Source: Ephemerocybe angulata
Taxonomy: Eukaryota > Basidiomycota > Agaricomycetes > Agaricales > Psathyrellaceae
Reading direction: 5' to 3'
DNA: 64,000 nucleotides
NCBI GenBank assembly: GCA_013368325.1
Contig: JAACJK010000171.1
Location: 434,001 to 498,000, forward strand
Shown here: one piece after another, positions 47,718-60,800 of the stretch
Position numbering within the stretch: position 1 is the stretch's first letter
Layout: every line of letters begins with the position of its first letter
The notes under the pieces: model-generated
Seen by the model: the letters and a program-made list of their open reading frames with translations, nothing else
What the model was told of the DNA's origin: nothing
Database searches by the model: none
Made by a program: the position numbers and the translations under genes

Positions 47718-49281
47718 ATGCACCAACGAAGGGGTAGAAAGTTGGCGATGGCTCTGGCCGCCTTTCTTGCGACTCTGCCTTCTGTCAAAGCTGCGGGTGT
47801 TCTTGCCACTGGAACTCAGGGTCCGACCAACCCACCAGAACCGACTCTGGGAACGCCGATCAACCAGACGAGCTTTGCTCGCCTCCTCTCCGTCAATTCG
47901 GTCGACGTACGTCCAGCGGTCTTGACCAGTTAACTATACGTGCATGGTTTACAACTTATTCATTTAGGATTTCTGTCTTTTTGCACCTCCGGCGCTCCAG
48001 AATATTGGTGATTCTGAGGTAAGATCGGTTCCGCTGGTGGCTGTTCGGTGGAGAACGGCGTTTCATAGCGGTTTATGCCCGATTGACAGACGTACGAAGT
48101 CGCCTGGTGCACGAAGCCACGCAACGACGCCCGTGTTATACCAGATGGCACGATCACTGGAATCTCGTTCTTGAAGACAGGTTCGGGCAGCTTTCTGTTG
48201 CACATCCACATGCGTTCAAACCTGACGCCTAATGTTAGACTTCTATGTTCAGATTTTGGGTTACGGAAACCTTACCAGGCTGAATGTGCCGAACGGAGAC
48301 TACGGAGGGTTGGTTCTCTCCCCTTCTTTCAATTGTTGAGGGGCTTGTGCTCATGGCTGGCATGCAGCGAGCTCGATCCCCATGGACAATTCGGGGCCGG
48401 GAACCCGATCGGCGGAAATGTCACTTCGAATGTCACTGGGAGTAACCAGCATTTCGCAGAGTGGATGGTGCGTCGCAGAGAGAATCGTGCGCAGGAGAGA
48501 GCTCAAATATGACGTTCTTTCTCCTATTGCAGCAATACATTGTGAGTAGCCAGTACATACGAAAAAAGGAGAAGGTTTACTGACTCTAAGCAGAGCTATA
48601 GCCAATTCTGTTTGAGAATCTGCACCAACGCCAACTCCACATACAGCGCGGCAGACATGTGCTGGCACGAGCTTGACGAGATGGGCTGCGAGTTTGTCAT
48701 GCCTGGAAACTACAACGTGAATGGTACCTTGTGCGTTCACTTCCTCAGCTCTCAAAGCGGCTATTGCACTTCGACTCACCTATCCTCTCTCGCAGCGAGA
48801 GCTGTGACGCCGATGTTGCTTGTAAGTTTCCCGTCGTCCTTGTAATTGCCTCTGGTCTAACCATACAATCACTGTTACAGATCCTCCAGGATGGTATCCA
48901 ACGGCCACGATTAGCGGCACCCCCGTCTTCTCTACCTTCGCACAACGGTATACGGGAACAGAGAGCAATGGACACGCCTATACCGTGGGCGACACCGCGA
49001 CCCCAAGCGCACCGTACAGTACACCCTCGTCGTCCAACTGCCGCACGACATCGACTATTTCCAATGGAATCCCGCTTACTGCGCTTGGCCTAGCGGCGGC
49101 TAGTACGTCTCGCGCTGCATCTAGATCTTCTAGCGGGGCGAAATCATCGTCTTCGGCACCTGCTTCCACCGCCGGGGCAACTAAGCAGGCAAAAAGTGGA
49201 GAGAGGAAGACGAAGGAGTATTCGTCCGTGGACCTCTTGAAGATGATCTCTGGTGTCGGTGCTTTCCTGCTTTTCAATTGA
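47718..49281 (+). CDS. Macrofage-activating-glycoprotein-like secreted protein (third of three)
   Basis: Secreted glycoprotein family common in basidiomycetes; biological role unknown. The start gives MHQRRGRKLAMALAAFLATL, then PSVKAAG; a Met at 47748 (MALAAFLATLPSVKA) is an alternative start closer to a classic signal peptide. Family motifs after splicing: DFCLFAPPALQNIGDSE, EVAWCTKPRNDARVIPDGTI, LKTDFYVQILGYGNLTRLNV, GDYGG, ELDPHGQFGAGNPIGGNV, FCLRICTNANSTYSAADMCW, DEMGCEFVMPGNYNVNGTFE and PGWYPTATISGTP. The tail is Ser/Ala-rich and ends SVDLLKMISGVGAFLLFN, a weak GPI-type hydrophobic end. About 7 introns. Intact by all visible signs. Confidence 0.85.
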
Positions 49282-49539
49282 TACATTGGAGAATGGGATA
49301 TTAGGTATTCGTAGTGTGCGGTCTGTAGATCTTGGATGTTTTGCAACGGAGCTTGAGTTAACTTTTGCGAACGTGACAGAAGTGCGTGACGAGAAGGTCG
49401 GATCTCCACGTGGCCGTGACTCATCACGCCCGCGCCTGTTTTAAGCGCTCGCCCCATTCATGGAGAAACCGACCAACTTCTCTGCTGTCCCTGTTTCCCG
49501 AGACACTGAAAGCACAATATTTGCAGCCATATATGTAGG
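49282..49539. other. Short intergenic region between converging genes
   Basis: About 260 bp; 3' flanks of both genes. Nothing recognised. Confidence 0.4.
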
Positions 49540-50869
49540 TCACGATTTCCTAGACCGCCACCTAGACAAAATACCCTTCCTCTTCGTAACGAAACGGGAA
49601 TAGTCCCCGCCCAGAAAACTCCCAAGTGCCCCCTCGAACCTTGCCTTCACCAGCTCATCCCTCGTCGCCGATCCATCTACAATGGCTCCCAGAGATACAT
49701 ATCCATCTCGAAAAGTCTCTCGAACGTGCTTGATCGCATATGCTGCTGATCCCAGGTCGATACTTGGATTTGTTGGATCAGTGAGATGAAGCAGATGTGG
49801 GTTATGATAGTCGCTGGATGGTTCGGGTTTGGAGGAGAAAGAGATGCCGTTTGGCGTAAAAAGGATGGCTGCCTTTGAGTAGTCGAGCTCCTGCCCATAA
49901 AAATGGAGAAATTCGAGGAGAGCCGCCCCTAGATCGATCGATTCCTCCTTCGTGCGGCCGCTGGACGAGGAGGTCCCCGATCCAAAAGAGGTGAAAGACA
50001 ACTGCGTCCCATCTTCTCCAGCGCCACCTAATCCACCAAGCTGACCTGATGGCCTCGATGCTTCCAGTTTCACAAACGCCACCACCATCCATACCAGCAA
50101 GTAAGAATTGATCCCTCCGGTATACGTCGACCCCAACCTCCGTATTGACAAAAACAACCTAAGCATCATGACCAACGTTCGGATCACAACTTCATCCTCC
50201 CCCCTTATCCACGACCGCACGGCCATCGCCTCCCTCTTTTTCTGCCCCTCCGACGCCACCACGCTGATCTCAATCCCCGTCACAGCATCTCCCACCCGCA
50301 GCATTGGGGTTGAAATGGAGAGGAAACGCTCTACATTCTTCGAGAACCTCCCACTGAAATGGCGGATCTTGTCTGCTAATTGGGCGAGGAAACCATTCGG
50401 TTCGTAGTCCTCGTCCGCACACGTTATCACCAGCTCGATGTCGGAAGTTGGGAAGTAGAGCCCCGTGGCGGACGACCCGGTGAGACGCAGCGTGGCAGTG
50501 GGTGCCGCCCTATACACAAGCCTTGTGAAACGGCCCACGAGACCTCTGCGGAGGGCTACTTCTTCGTCCGTCAATTTCATGTACCGCATGAAATGCTCAA
50601 TCTCCCGGTGTGGTCTATAGGTAATGTTTTAACATCAGAATGGGAGGAAGGCTTGTACAGGACGGGCAAGCTTACGAGATACGATGCGAAAATCCAACAT
50701 CCGACTGTGCAGGCATCCATGGTGGGGGTTCGATTCTGGAAGACTTGGGCGCAAATTCCCCACATGGAGGCATGACGAGACCTGTATAATCGCCATAGCC
50801 TTTCATCCTGGATGGCCGACCCTCCATCAAGTTATCTTTCAACATTACTCCAAGCATATGGTTGCTCAT
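49540..50869 (-). CDS. Trf4/Cid14-type non-canonical nucleotidyltransferase, divergent active site
   Basis: Poly(A) polymerase-like protein; Trf4/5 relatives tail nuclear RNA for exosome decay. Two exons: the first ends with SSRIEPPPWMPAQSDVGFSH, the second starts HREIEHFMRYMKLTDEEVAL. The nucleotidyltransferase core is LRLTGSSATGLYFPTSDIEL. In the family the metal ligands are Asp-x-Asp (SDID) and a third Asp; here they read D-x-E (SDIEL), and the third site reads TGIEISVV, so the triad appears to be Asp-Glu-Glu. The central domain has RTLVMMLRLFLSIRRLGSTY and TGGINSYLLVWMVVAFVKLE, and the PAP-associated part is LGAALLEFLHFYGQELDYSK. About 430 residues. The start is uncertain: ATGs at 50869, 50980 and within exon 1 are all in frame. 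Confidence 0.8.
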
Positions 50870-51386
50870 GATCGTCGCTTGACCGTTAAGGGAGAGGAGG
50901 AGGGGGTACAACAGTATATCGCATCGAGTTCTATATGCACCGAACTCGTACATATACCATGTTCTCAAGACTGTTCCCATGAGATGTCACCGCATATCTG
51001 TAGGCAAGGACTCGGCATACATCTCACTTACCTATACTGCGCCATTAGCGTGGCCAATCGCAGAACTTGAAAGAAGGGCTAGATACTCCGGTCAGCACAA
51101 CCTAACAGATAAACAGGGGTGCTCTACGCATTGCGGCGACGAATGTGGAAGGAGAGGGTGGCACAAGGACGCCGTCGACTTCGATCAATGCATTAAACAA
51201 ACTATGCAGCGGACTCACCGGCGCTTCGCCATGCGGTCGAGGGAGGGAATGTACACGCGAAGATAAGGCGGACTAGGCAGAGTTAAACACATCTGGGTAT
51301 AAGGGTGAATAAGTAAAGGATAAAAATACATTAAGATGAGCTGAAAGAGTCCCAAACAAACACAGGTGACCAGGCGGCAATCATCA
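50870..51386. other. Intergenic region, no gene seen
   Basis: About 515 bp between the nucleotidyltransferase start and the stop of the SNF2 gene. Short frames only. Confidence 0.4.
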
Positions 51387-54300
51387 TCACTCTTCATCAT
51401 CCCCAGCCTCTCCAAACATCTTCGCGAGAGAATCATTCCCCTCATCGGTAGGGGCTTCATATACGGCAAAGGCCGCGCGCTTGGCAGCACGAGTCGCTCT
51501 CGAGGGAGTAGCAGAGGTCCCCGGTCTCGGAGCAGCGGCCGAGGACGAGGTCGGCTCCTTGGCTTTTGTCGATGTCCAACCCCTGCCCCGACCCGCGAAA
51601 ACTTCGGGGCTACGATCAAGAAGAATCTCCAAATCCTTGTCGCTCAGCACACTTGCTTTGCCTTCCTTGGTATCGGAAACCACTTCGATCTTTTCGCCCT
51701 CCAGTCGGAGGAGGTTGGCAGCCATTTCAGCAATGGTCTCTTTCTTGTTCGTGGCAGCGGCCGCAGCGGGCTTCCTGAATTTACCTGGGGGTTGGCGACG
51801 ATTAGTTTATGCTCAATTAACCTGGTGCCTGGAACAGGAATTCTGACCTTTGGCAATGACAAGTGCCTCCAACTTCCGCTTCTCAGTCGCACGCTGCATG
51901 ATCTTCGTCTCGACCGTATGTGCGCTGACCAGCCTGAAGATGAGAACAGGTCTTGTCTGCCCGATCCGGTGAGCCCTATCCTGGGCTTGCGCATCCATTT
52001 GGGGGTTCTGGAAACGGCGATTAGCGGCTTTCTCTCAAAATGACAGAAAGGAGATCACGAACCCAATCTTGGTCGTAAAATATAACAGTGTCCGCTGCTA
52101 CCAAATTGATACCTAGACCACCAGCTCGTGTGCTCAGCAAGAACAAACGGGGTGCGCCAGGTGCCTCTCCTGCAGTCTGGAACCGCTCCATTTGTGCTTT
52201 CCTTTCCATTGGGCTCGATGTTCCATCGATACGGCATATGTCCCATCCCATGTAGTCGACTGCCCAGTCCTACAAAGATTAGGTAAGAACCCGAAAGATA
52301 TGCCAAAGTTAGCGAACGGACCTCGATGATGTTTAACATTGTAGTAAACTGGCTGAACAGCAGTACTTTATGCTTCCGTCGGAACAATTCCCGAAGCAGC
52401 CGGTCGAGAACCATCATTTTACCGCTCGCGTTAACCAACTCTTCGCCCAGGACTGGCTGAAGTGTTTTCTTGTCCAGAGGCCAATCGAAAAGGAATGGAT
52501 GCGAGCAGACTTTCCGCAACTGCATAACTGTATTCTGCAGTTTCATATTGTTCACCTTGACAACTATTGGGCAAGGTTAGCCATGGACAACACGAAAAGG
52601 GAAAGCAAACTACCTTTTTGACGATTCTGATGCTCCAAACCGGCGCGAATGGCTTCGGCTTCCTCCTCTTCGCGTGTCATCTTGCGCACAATGCCGGATT
52701 GGTCGATCTCACCGCGTTCTAGCATGTCGAAGTACTTGTCGTCGTCGCCATCAACGTCATAATGCTTCTTTCCGGCTCTCCGTCTTAAGCTTCGCGTAGG
52801 TTTAAAATCTTCCTCTTCCTTCGCTTCCTCAGGCAATGCCGTCGGTTCGCCCTTCTCAGCGTCTGCGGCGGTACCCCCTTGGATAAGCCACTTGCGAAGG
52901 CCACCGTCCAGCACCCTGTCGTAGGCTTCGCGCTGCCTGACACTCAATGGTGCATAAAGCACGTACTCCTTCTTCGGCGGTAGGTTCAATTCTACGTCGA
53001 CTTTGAGACGACGAAGCAGGAAGGGTTTGAGAATGGCGTGCAGTGTTGAGATGATTTGGCTGGACTGGGACGGAGGTAGAGAGTTCTGCAGGTCGGGAAG
53101 GTTAAAGCTGGCAAAGATAGTGAGTTACATCGACCTGACCATATACGGTGGTACTCACAGCTCTTGGAATGAGTCAATGTCGTCGAAGATATCAGGGAGG
53201 ATGAAGTTGAGAAGGGACCAAAGCTCGGCGAGGTTGTTCTAGGAACGGTCAGCTCACGTCGATTTCTAGAGTGAATAGACTGACATGGAGGGGAGTGCCC
53301 GTCAGAATCATGCGCCCCGCACTATGGTACTGCTTGATTTCCTTCATGAGCTTGCAGTTCAAATTCTTCAGTCTGTGTCCTTCGTCGACAACGATGTAAC
53401 CCCAATTGTACTTGGCAAGGTGCACCCTATCCCTGATAATAATGTCGTACGTCGTCACAACAACTGGGAAGTGCGACGTTGCATCGGAGTCCTTCGCCAC
53501 CTCGTCGTCGGAGTCGTCGGCTTTTGACTTCTTGGACTTTCTGGCTGGGCGGCCACGTTTTGGCTTTGAAGTTGTCGCTTTTGGTGGCGGTCGCTCTTCG
53601 GGAAGCGCCATGACGGTCCGACGCATTTCTGCCCTTTCGTCAGGCGTTCCGTGGTACATACACACAGGTATCGTCGGGGCGAACTTTTCGTATTCTGAGA
53701 CCCAGTTGTGAAGGACGCTGAGCGGGCACACGACAAGGAACGGTCGGGTGTTCTGATGCTCCCGCAGGTACGCACTGAACGCGATCGTTTGGAGTGTTTT
53801 TCCGAGGCCCATTTCGTCCGCTGGACGAAAGGTTAGATATGGAGGAGTAACAGAGCCAGGATAACGCACCGAGGATACCAGAAATCCCGTTCTTGTCAAG
53901 CGACACCATCCACTGAAGGCCCTCGAGTTGGTATGGCTTCAGCTTCGCGCCTGTGATCAGCGCTGGCTGCTCGAAGATCTGGCTATCCTCTGCAACGTTC
54001 TCTGGCACCTCGCTGAACCCGTTGTCCATCTTCATCCTTTTCTTGCCCTTGGCGGCAGCCGACGGTCGGCCTCGTTTTGCGCCAGACTTTTGCTTGCTCT
54101 CCTCCAGGGTCCTTCTCTGGTCTTCTTCCATTCGTTCTCGGAGAACGTTAGAATATATAGTGGACTTTGCGAGGATATCTTGCAGCTTCTTGAGTTGCTT
54201 TGGCATATCCTGGTGACATTCCGTTCATGACAGTACGCTCGTTTAGTAAGGGCACGACTCACCACCTCATCGACTGTCGCGGGCTCTTCATCTTCTTCGA

Positions 54301-54506
54301 GAAATCCTTCCACTGGCGCTTCGTCCTGCTGAACGTCAACTATGCTCCAAGAAAAGTACAAGCTGAATCACTTCTTCACCGGTTGCGCAATCGTACTCCG
54401 AGGCAGCATGACTCGCTGGAGGTGACGAGGCTGCGGTGCTCGTCGCGCGCGTCGAGGGAAGCTCCTCAAATGTCGTAGCCACAGGAGAGGATGTAGAGGA
54501 GCTCAT
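51387..54506 (-). CDS. SNF2-family chromatin remodeller, LSH/HELLS/DDM1/Irc5 type
   Basis: ATP-dependent nucleosome remodeller; plant DDM1 and animal LSH are needed for DNA methylation of repeats. Starts [20 protein letters not shown]. Helicase motifs: [40 protein letters not shown] (I), [20 protein letters not shown] (Ia), [10 protein letters not shown] (II, DEGH), [20 protein letters not shown] (III), [20 protein letters not shown] (V) and [20 protein letters not shown] (VI). [16 protein letters not shown] and [20 protein letters not shown] match the LSH subgroup. Two basic patches with RGRP cores ([12 protein letters not shown] before motif [16 protein letters not shown] between Ia and II) resemble AT-hooks. 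The C-terminus FGEAGDDEE is acidic. About 880 residues, about 12 introns. Confidence 0.92.
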
Positions 54507-54896
54507 CGTCGGTCTGCAGCGTTGAACGAGTAAAAGTCGCGTAAACAATAAATGCAAGACCCAGAATTCGAGCTCCACTTTAATCGCGTTTTGCCCTACC
54601 CTGAAGCGCTTAGTCAGCAGGTTCGAACCCTGGTCATGTCGATCCAAGCAACATGTTTCGAGAGAAGATGATACTTCAATATAGCTGGTGTTCCCTAGAT
54701 AGGGCGGAAAGCTAGGCCTTGTAATGACGAGCGAGAGATAAGCAATCCATTCGATAGTACATACATCAGAGTTCGGAGTAGCAAATATAATAGATACGAC
54801 GACTAGCCTCGCAACGTCCAGATAGTGAATTCGAGGCATAGTAAAGCACGCAAGTCCACTGAAAGTCAGTAATAATAACATGCATAGCAGCAATAA
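54507..54896. promoter_or_regulatory. Intergenic region: SNF2 gene promoter and PKS 3' flank
   Basis: 390 bp. Contains GGTTCGAACCC at about 54630-54640, which fits a tRNA B-box, but I could not fold a tRNA around it on either strand. Confidence 0.4.
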
Positions 54897-57800
54897 TCAA
54901 GCACCCATCATCGCAAAGTCTACAATGTCACCAAGTGTATATGTCTCTCCCAAGAAGGTCGAGGGAAGGTCGACGCCCACTTCCTTGAGAATGCGACCCT
55001 TGAGTTGGGCAAACGTGATTGAGTCTCCGCCGCACGCCGTTAAAGAAGAGGCCAAGTCTGTTGAGATACGATTGTCAATTGAGCCAAATCTAGGGTGGTC
55101 AAACGAGGACAAGCACGTACCAAGGCTTTCGGAAGGGCGCAGCTCCATAACAGAGCGCAGAATGTCGACCACTGTAGTCCTTGCGTCCTTCTTCACTGTT
55201 TCTACCTTGCTAGAAGACACGGCGCTCGGGGCCGAAGCAGGAGTAGGAGCAGCCGACATCGAAGACTTGGGCAGGATCGCGGCGAAGAAAGGATCGTTGG
55301 CATACGCAGGCACAGATTGCAGTTTCGGGACGTCGAACTCGGCGATCACTTGGACAGGATGGCTCGTCGACATAGCCTGGAGAATAAGCGGTACACCTTC
55401 CTTCTGACTCATCATCAGCGCGAAGCTCTTCTTCATGTTGAGGTTTTCAGTTAAGCGCGACTCCCATGCGCCCAGTTGGAGCGACGTGCCAGGGAGGCCC
55501 AAGCTATGTCGAAGCGAGGCAAGGTAGTCGAGGAACGAGTTCGCCGCAACGTAAGCGACTTGACCAGGGTTCCCAACGAGAACGCTTTGATAACAGTGAG
55601 TATGACGGTACGTGAGTCGAAGGAAGTTGATGGCACTCACTTTGTACTGCTGAGAACGACGAAGGAGTCCAGCGATAAGGCCATCTTCTGCGTGAGTACA
55701 TGGAGGTTCCACGCGCCCAGTACTTTGGGGCGAAGGACCTCATCTAAGGCCGCTGCCGAAACGTTCGGAATTGCAGCGTCTCGCATCACAGCAGCGGTAT
55801 GAACGACGTGCTTGATAGGCCCCATTTCGCGTTGGATACTCAATAGGCATTGAGCCAGCTGCTCCTGGACAGTGATGTCAGCCTGACGGTACGAGGCCTT
55901 CGCTTTCAACTGAGGGGCCATCTGAGAGAACTCAGCAAGGACCTAAGGCGACAGCGTAGTAGGTCAGATCAGGCACCAGTCGCAATGGATACAGAATAGA
56001 GAAACATACCGAGGGTGCATGTGCACTTCGGCGGCTCAGGAATATGACCCTTTCCACCCCAGAATCTACTAGACCGGAAGCCATGGCGATACCAATACTG
56101 CCCATTCCGGCGATGACTGCAATTCCGGAAAGGTTCTGCAAGGTCGGCGGCGATTCTAGAGGCTGCAGGGCGGGAGACAGGCGGCTTGGAATATGAGTAC
56201 GGTCACCATCGAGGAAGCGGTAAGCGATCGATCCGTCATGGGAGGCGCCGGTGAATCTTGCGCGGATTTCATCGAGTACCAGCGTCGCGGCCACGTCTTC
56301 TTGAAGGAGATGCAGGGCTGGAAGATCTACACTCCACGCAGCAGAGTCCAGGCCACTCTCCCGTTGGAAGACCCGAAGCATGCCGTGAATGATACTGGCG
56401 ATCAAGGCAGCGACGTGGTTTTGACTGGCAATATGAACGGGAAGGGAGTCGGAGGATAGAATGAGGAAGCTGGAGATGTTGGCGCCAGAGGCCATCAAGA
56501 GCTGGAAGAAGGACAGGACCTGGTGACACAAGATGAACTGAATATCTGGGCCCGCTGTAGTGTTGAGGGCGGTTAGATCGAGGATTACGGATATATGAGT
56601 GTTTTTGAAACTCGACCCAATCTGACTGGGATCATCGATGAAGGTGGTTGACCCCGGGAGCTCGATAAAAATGGTGTGGTGTGCCGTTTCCTGTAGTCGT
56701 CGGAGGAGGGGTGGGTTAGACTCCAGTCCGAGGTACAGGAGTTCGTCGACCTTCGGGGATGCGACTGAGAACGAAGAAAGAGGTTTTGCGCCCCAAGAAT
56801 TGGCCATCCACTTAGTTTGACGCTCCAGCGGCTTAGGTACGGCAACGCCTGACGGTATGAAAGCGACAGAATACGACTGACATGATAACAAGGGTTCACC
56901 GCTGAGAGAAAAGACTGCCATATCGACGGTGAGAACCTGGGAGTTACGACCGACTTTGACAGGGAGGTTATATCGCACGAGGAAGGTTGAAGGCAGGGCG
57001 CTGCTATGAAGGCTGAAGGAGTTGAGGGACGAGGGGAGGAAAGCGCCGTCCATTGCAGTGAGTTCTGGTAGAGTTATTCCAGCGACAGCTCCGAACATAT
57101 GCATGCACGCATCGAGTTTGCGAACCCTATCCTGATCAGGGCTCCCCGTTTCGGTGACAGAGACAAGGGCGTCGGCATGGTCTTGCCAGACTTTGATTTC
57201 GTGGATGTTGCGGAAAGTTGAGCCGAACTGAACGTTCTTGAAGCAATCGTACACAGCCGCTTTCTTGATGATGCGAGTGGGAAGTCGATCATCGTCGGAC
57301 CACTTCGGCGGGGACGACGAAGGCCGACTCGCCACCTTCCCTGAGCAGACCTTCGAGCCACCCTGCCACAAGGTGAAGGACTCGTTCTTGATTTCGCCGT
57401 AGACCGAGCTATCCGGAGCTTCCGCGACGAGCGGACGGTGGAACCGAAGCTCCTCGAGACATCTCGATGATGTTGCCGACGCAAAGAAGTCAGCAAACAC
57501 GGCGCCAGGGACTATCCTGCGACCATCGATACGATGGTCATCAAGGGTGTTGCACAGAGCATGATCGACGATGAAGGGGATCTTGACATCAACAACTTCT
57601 TTCTCTTCGACCGGTGTAGGCAGAGCACGATTCCTCGAAGGAACGTATGTAGGGTAATTGTGGATGCGCTGGAAGGGGTATGTCGGGATCGGGGTCTTGC
57701 CGCAGTTGATTGGGCCATCAGAGAAAAGGCGTAGGAAGTCCACGTCGAGCCCATGTTGGAAGAGCTTCGAGACAGCGACGAGGAATGAAGAAGCTTGGCA

Positions 57801-60800
57801 TTTTCCTCGCTTTCCTACAAAGGAGGATGCCGGTTTGGAGGAGAGGCCTTCACTCTGGAACTGCACCCAAATGAAAGGTTGTGGGCCGACGTCGATAACA
57901 GCGTCAATTGAAGTGTCCGCCACTAATGCTTTGGCGGCGTCGTGAAACAGGACTGGATTCTGGGCATGCTTGATCTAGAAAGGTATCAGCGGACGGTCAC
58001 AAGGGTCAACCGGTGTGCAGTTATACATACCCAGTATTCGGCATCGAGGCGGTCGCCTTTGGCCACCTGTCGACCGAAAGCACTCGAGTTAAAAGGAAGT
58101 CTCAGGCGACTTATAACTCCTTCCCTTTCCAGGAGCCATCTTCGGAGAGAAGGCAAAGAAGCCGCGACGTAAGGACTATGGAAGGCTAAACGGCAGTTAG
58201 ACTTTGGCTCTACCGAGCTAGATCACGAACTTACCCTGGTTAACATCGAGCTTCGTTGCTTTAAGGCCCTCTTGCTTTACCGCAGACACGATGGTTTCGA
58301 TGGCCTCTAGATCACCAGAGACGACAATACTGTGCTCGGCATTGAAGACTGCAATGCTTAATCGGTCCCGTAAGTGAAGGGAGTCAAGATAGCCATTGAC
58401 GGTGTCGGCATTTGCGGCTATCGCAGCCATTCCTGCAGGGTGTAGAACATCTGGTCGGAGGACGCTGGCCCGTTTGACGACAAATTGCAGGGCGATCTCG
58501 AAGGTGAAGGACCCGGCCACCACTGAACAGAAGTTAGTATTTACTTGATCGAACAATTCATGATGAAATCAACATACCTGCAGCCGCAATCTCCCCAAGA
58601 CTATGACCCAAGACGGCGCTTGGAGTGATGGAGACATCCTGAGCCCAACGAGCGACCGAGTATTGATACACGAAGATGCAGACCTGCGCAATATCGCTTT
58701 CCGATAGATTTCTGCCATGGGGGGGATCGACGTCGACAAGATATGAGAGGATGGGAAGACCGGTTAAGTTGGCGGCATGGGAAGCCGCTTCGTCGAGAAT
58801 CGAGCGGAAAGCGGGGAATCTCAGTGCCAGATCTCGAGCCATTCCTTGATACTGGGAGCCTTGACCCGGGAAAGCGAACGCGACGTTGCGGTATGTGGGT
58901 TTGGGCGCTAGGTCGTCTCCTCTGAGCGCTTCCTGCAATTGACTGATGAGTTCATCCAAGCTGTCCGAGACACACGCATATCGATAGCGGTAGTGCTCTC
59001 GGCCAACGCAGGAGGTATAGCATATGGACTCGAACTGGTCGGTGGCGCTTCGGTTACAGAAGTCGATGTACCTGCCGATGTATTCGCGCAAGGCCGCAGG
59101 AGATTTGGCGCTGACGACGAAGAGATGGCTGACGGGGACTATGTCGGACATAGAGTCTGTGATTGCAGGGGTGGAAATGGGAGATGGGGTGCGAGACGGG
59201 GTGAAGGATGGAGAAAGGCTGAACTTTTCACTGTCCAACTTGCACCACGAAGAGTTTTGCGATGATTGAGAAACTGATCGGTCCGACATGGGTTCTGGAG
59301 AGTATAGAGAGATCTTCGCGTCCGAGTACTCTTCGAGGATTGCTCCAGCAATAGTTCCAGCGAATCCATTAGATCTAGTAAAAGCATAAGCGACGCGTCC
59401 AGGCTTATCACAATAAGCATGACCTACAGCACCATGCCTCTTAGTGGCTCCTTGGTGACGAGATTACGAAGGAGAGGCATTGGCTGGTTAGGTATCGCGA
59501 GAGGGACCACCGAGCAATCAAGAGATGGGTTCATGTTAGTCCCGTCAAGGTGGGCGAGACCAGGTACAGCTGAGTTCGAGAACGACCCGACAAGCTTCAG
59601 AAGCCCTATCAATCCGGCGACGGTTTCCGTGTGCCCGACGCAGGTTTTGGCAGCACCGATGATGAGAGGCCGAGTGGAGGAATGGGAACCTTTGAAGACC
59701 TCGTTGATCCCCTCCACTTCGATAAGGTCACCCAAGGATGTTCCTGTTCCATGTGCCTCGACAAAGCTACGTTACGGATCGTCGTAAGAGTCATCAACGT
59801 GAACAAAGATGAATCACTTACTCGACTTGCTCTGGATCCAGTGCTGCTTGGCGGAGGAGTGACCTCTGCATCGCAATCTGGGCTTTGACATTCGGGGCTA
59901 CAAGTCCTTGGGACCGCCCATCGTGCATAGTGGAGGTGCTTTTCACCACCGCTAGGATCTTGTCGCCATCTCGGAGGGCAGCACGTTTGGTTTTGAGCAC
60001 AACAGCCGCAGCGCCTTCCGACGGAACGTACCTGATTCATCGGAGGTAAGTCACAAAGTCGTAAAGGATATGGCGAGATGAGCTTACCCATCGGCGACAT
60101 TGGTGAATGTTGCACATCTCGAGTTCGGCGACGTCATTTTCTGAGCAGACAAGAACCTGGGAATCGTCAGGGCGACTGCACACCTGCATCACTTCGTTAA
60201 GACCTACGCAAAGTTCCCGGGCCTGTAGATCACGTTGGTCAGTGGCATATCGCCGATCCTGAGATCAGAGATAACATACCATGAATGTGTGTTCGCTCCG
60301 CAGACGATGGCTGACTCTCCCTGGCCAGACTGAAGATATCGAACAGCTTCATCAAACATTAGTCGACTGAGGCGTATCCACGAGAAACTAGCTCGCGAAC
60401 CTTGATCAAAGCCCACAAGGCCAGAGCTGCATGCCGTGTCGATAGTATACGACGGGCCGTGGACATCCAGAAGACTTCGCAAAAGAATTCAGACTGACTA
60501 GGAGTTGCGCCGAATATGGGTGTACTCACTAACTCAGCCTTCCGCACGCAGTGCTCGTTGCAACACCGGTTCCATAGAATCGCGTGTAAGCTGAATGTGC
60601 CGCTTAGTATAATACGACAGGAAGAAATAGAGATGCTTTACCTCCCCAGCCTTTCTCGGAGAAGAGCAACTTGATGTGTCCTTCGTCCATGTTCGCTGCC
60701 ACAAAGACGCCCATATCACTTCCCTTAAGCCGAGAGACAGGAATGTTAGCGTTTTCGAGCGCTTCGAAGGCAATCTCAAGAGTAAGTCGAATGTTGGGGG

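Noticed and set aside
54625..54650. tRNA gene suggested by a GGTTCGAACCC B-box-like sequence
   Set aside because: No matching A-box, no 7-bp acceptor stem and only four of five T-stem pairs on either strand.
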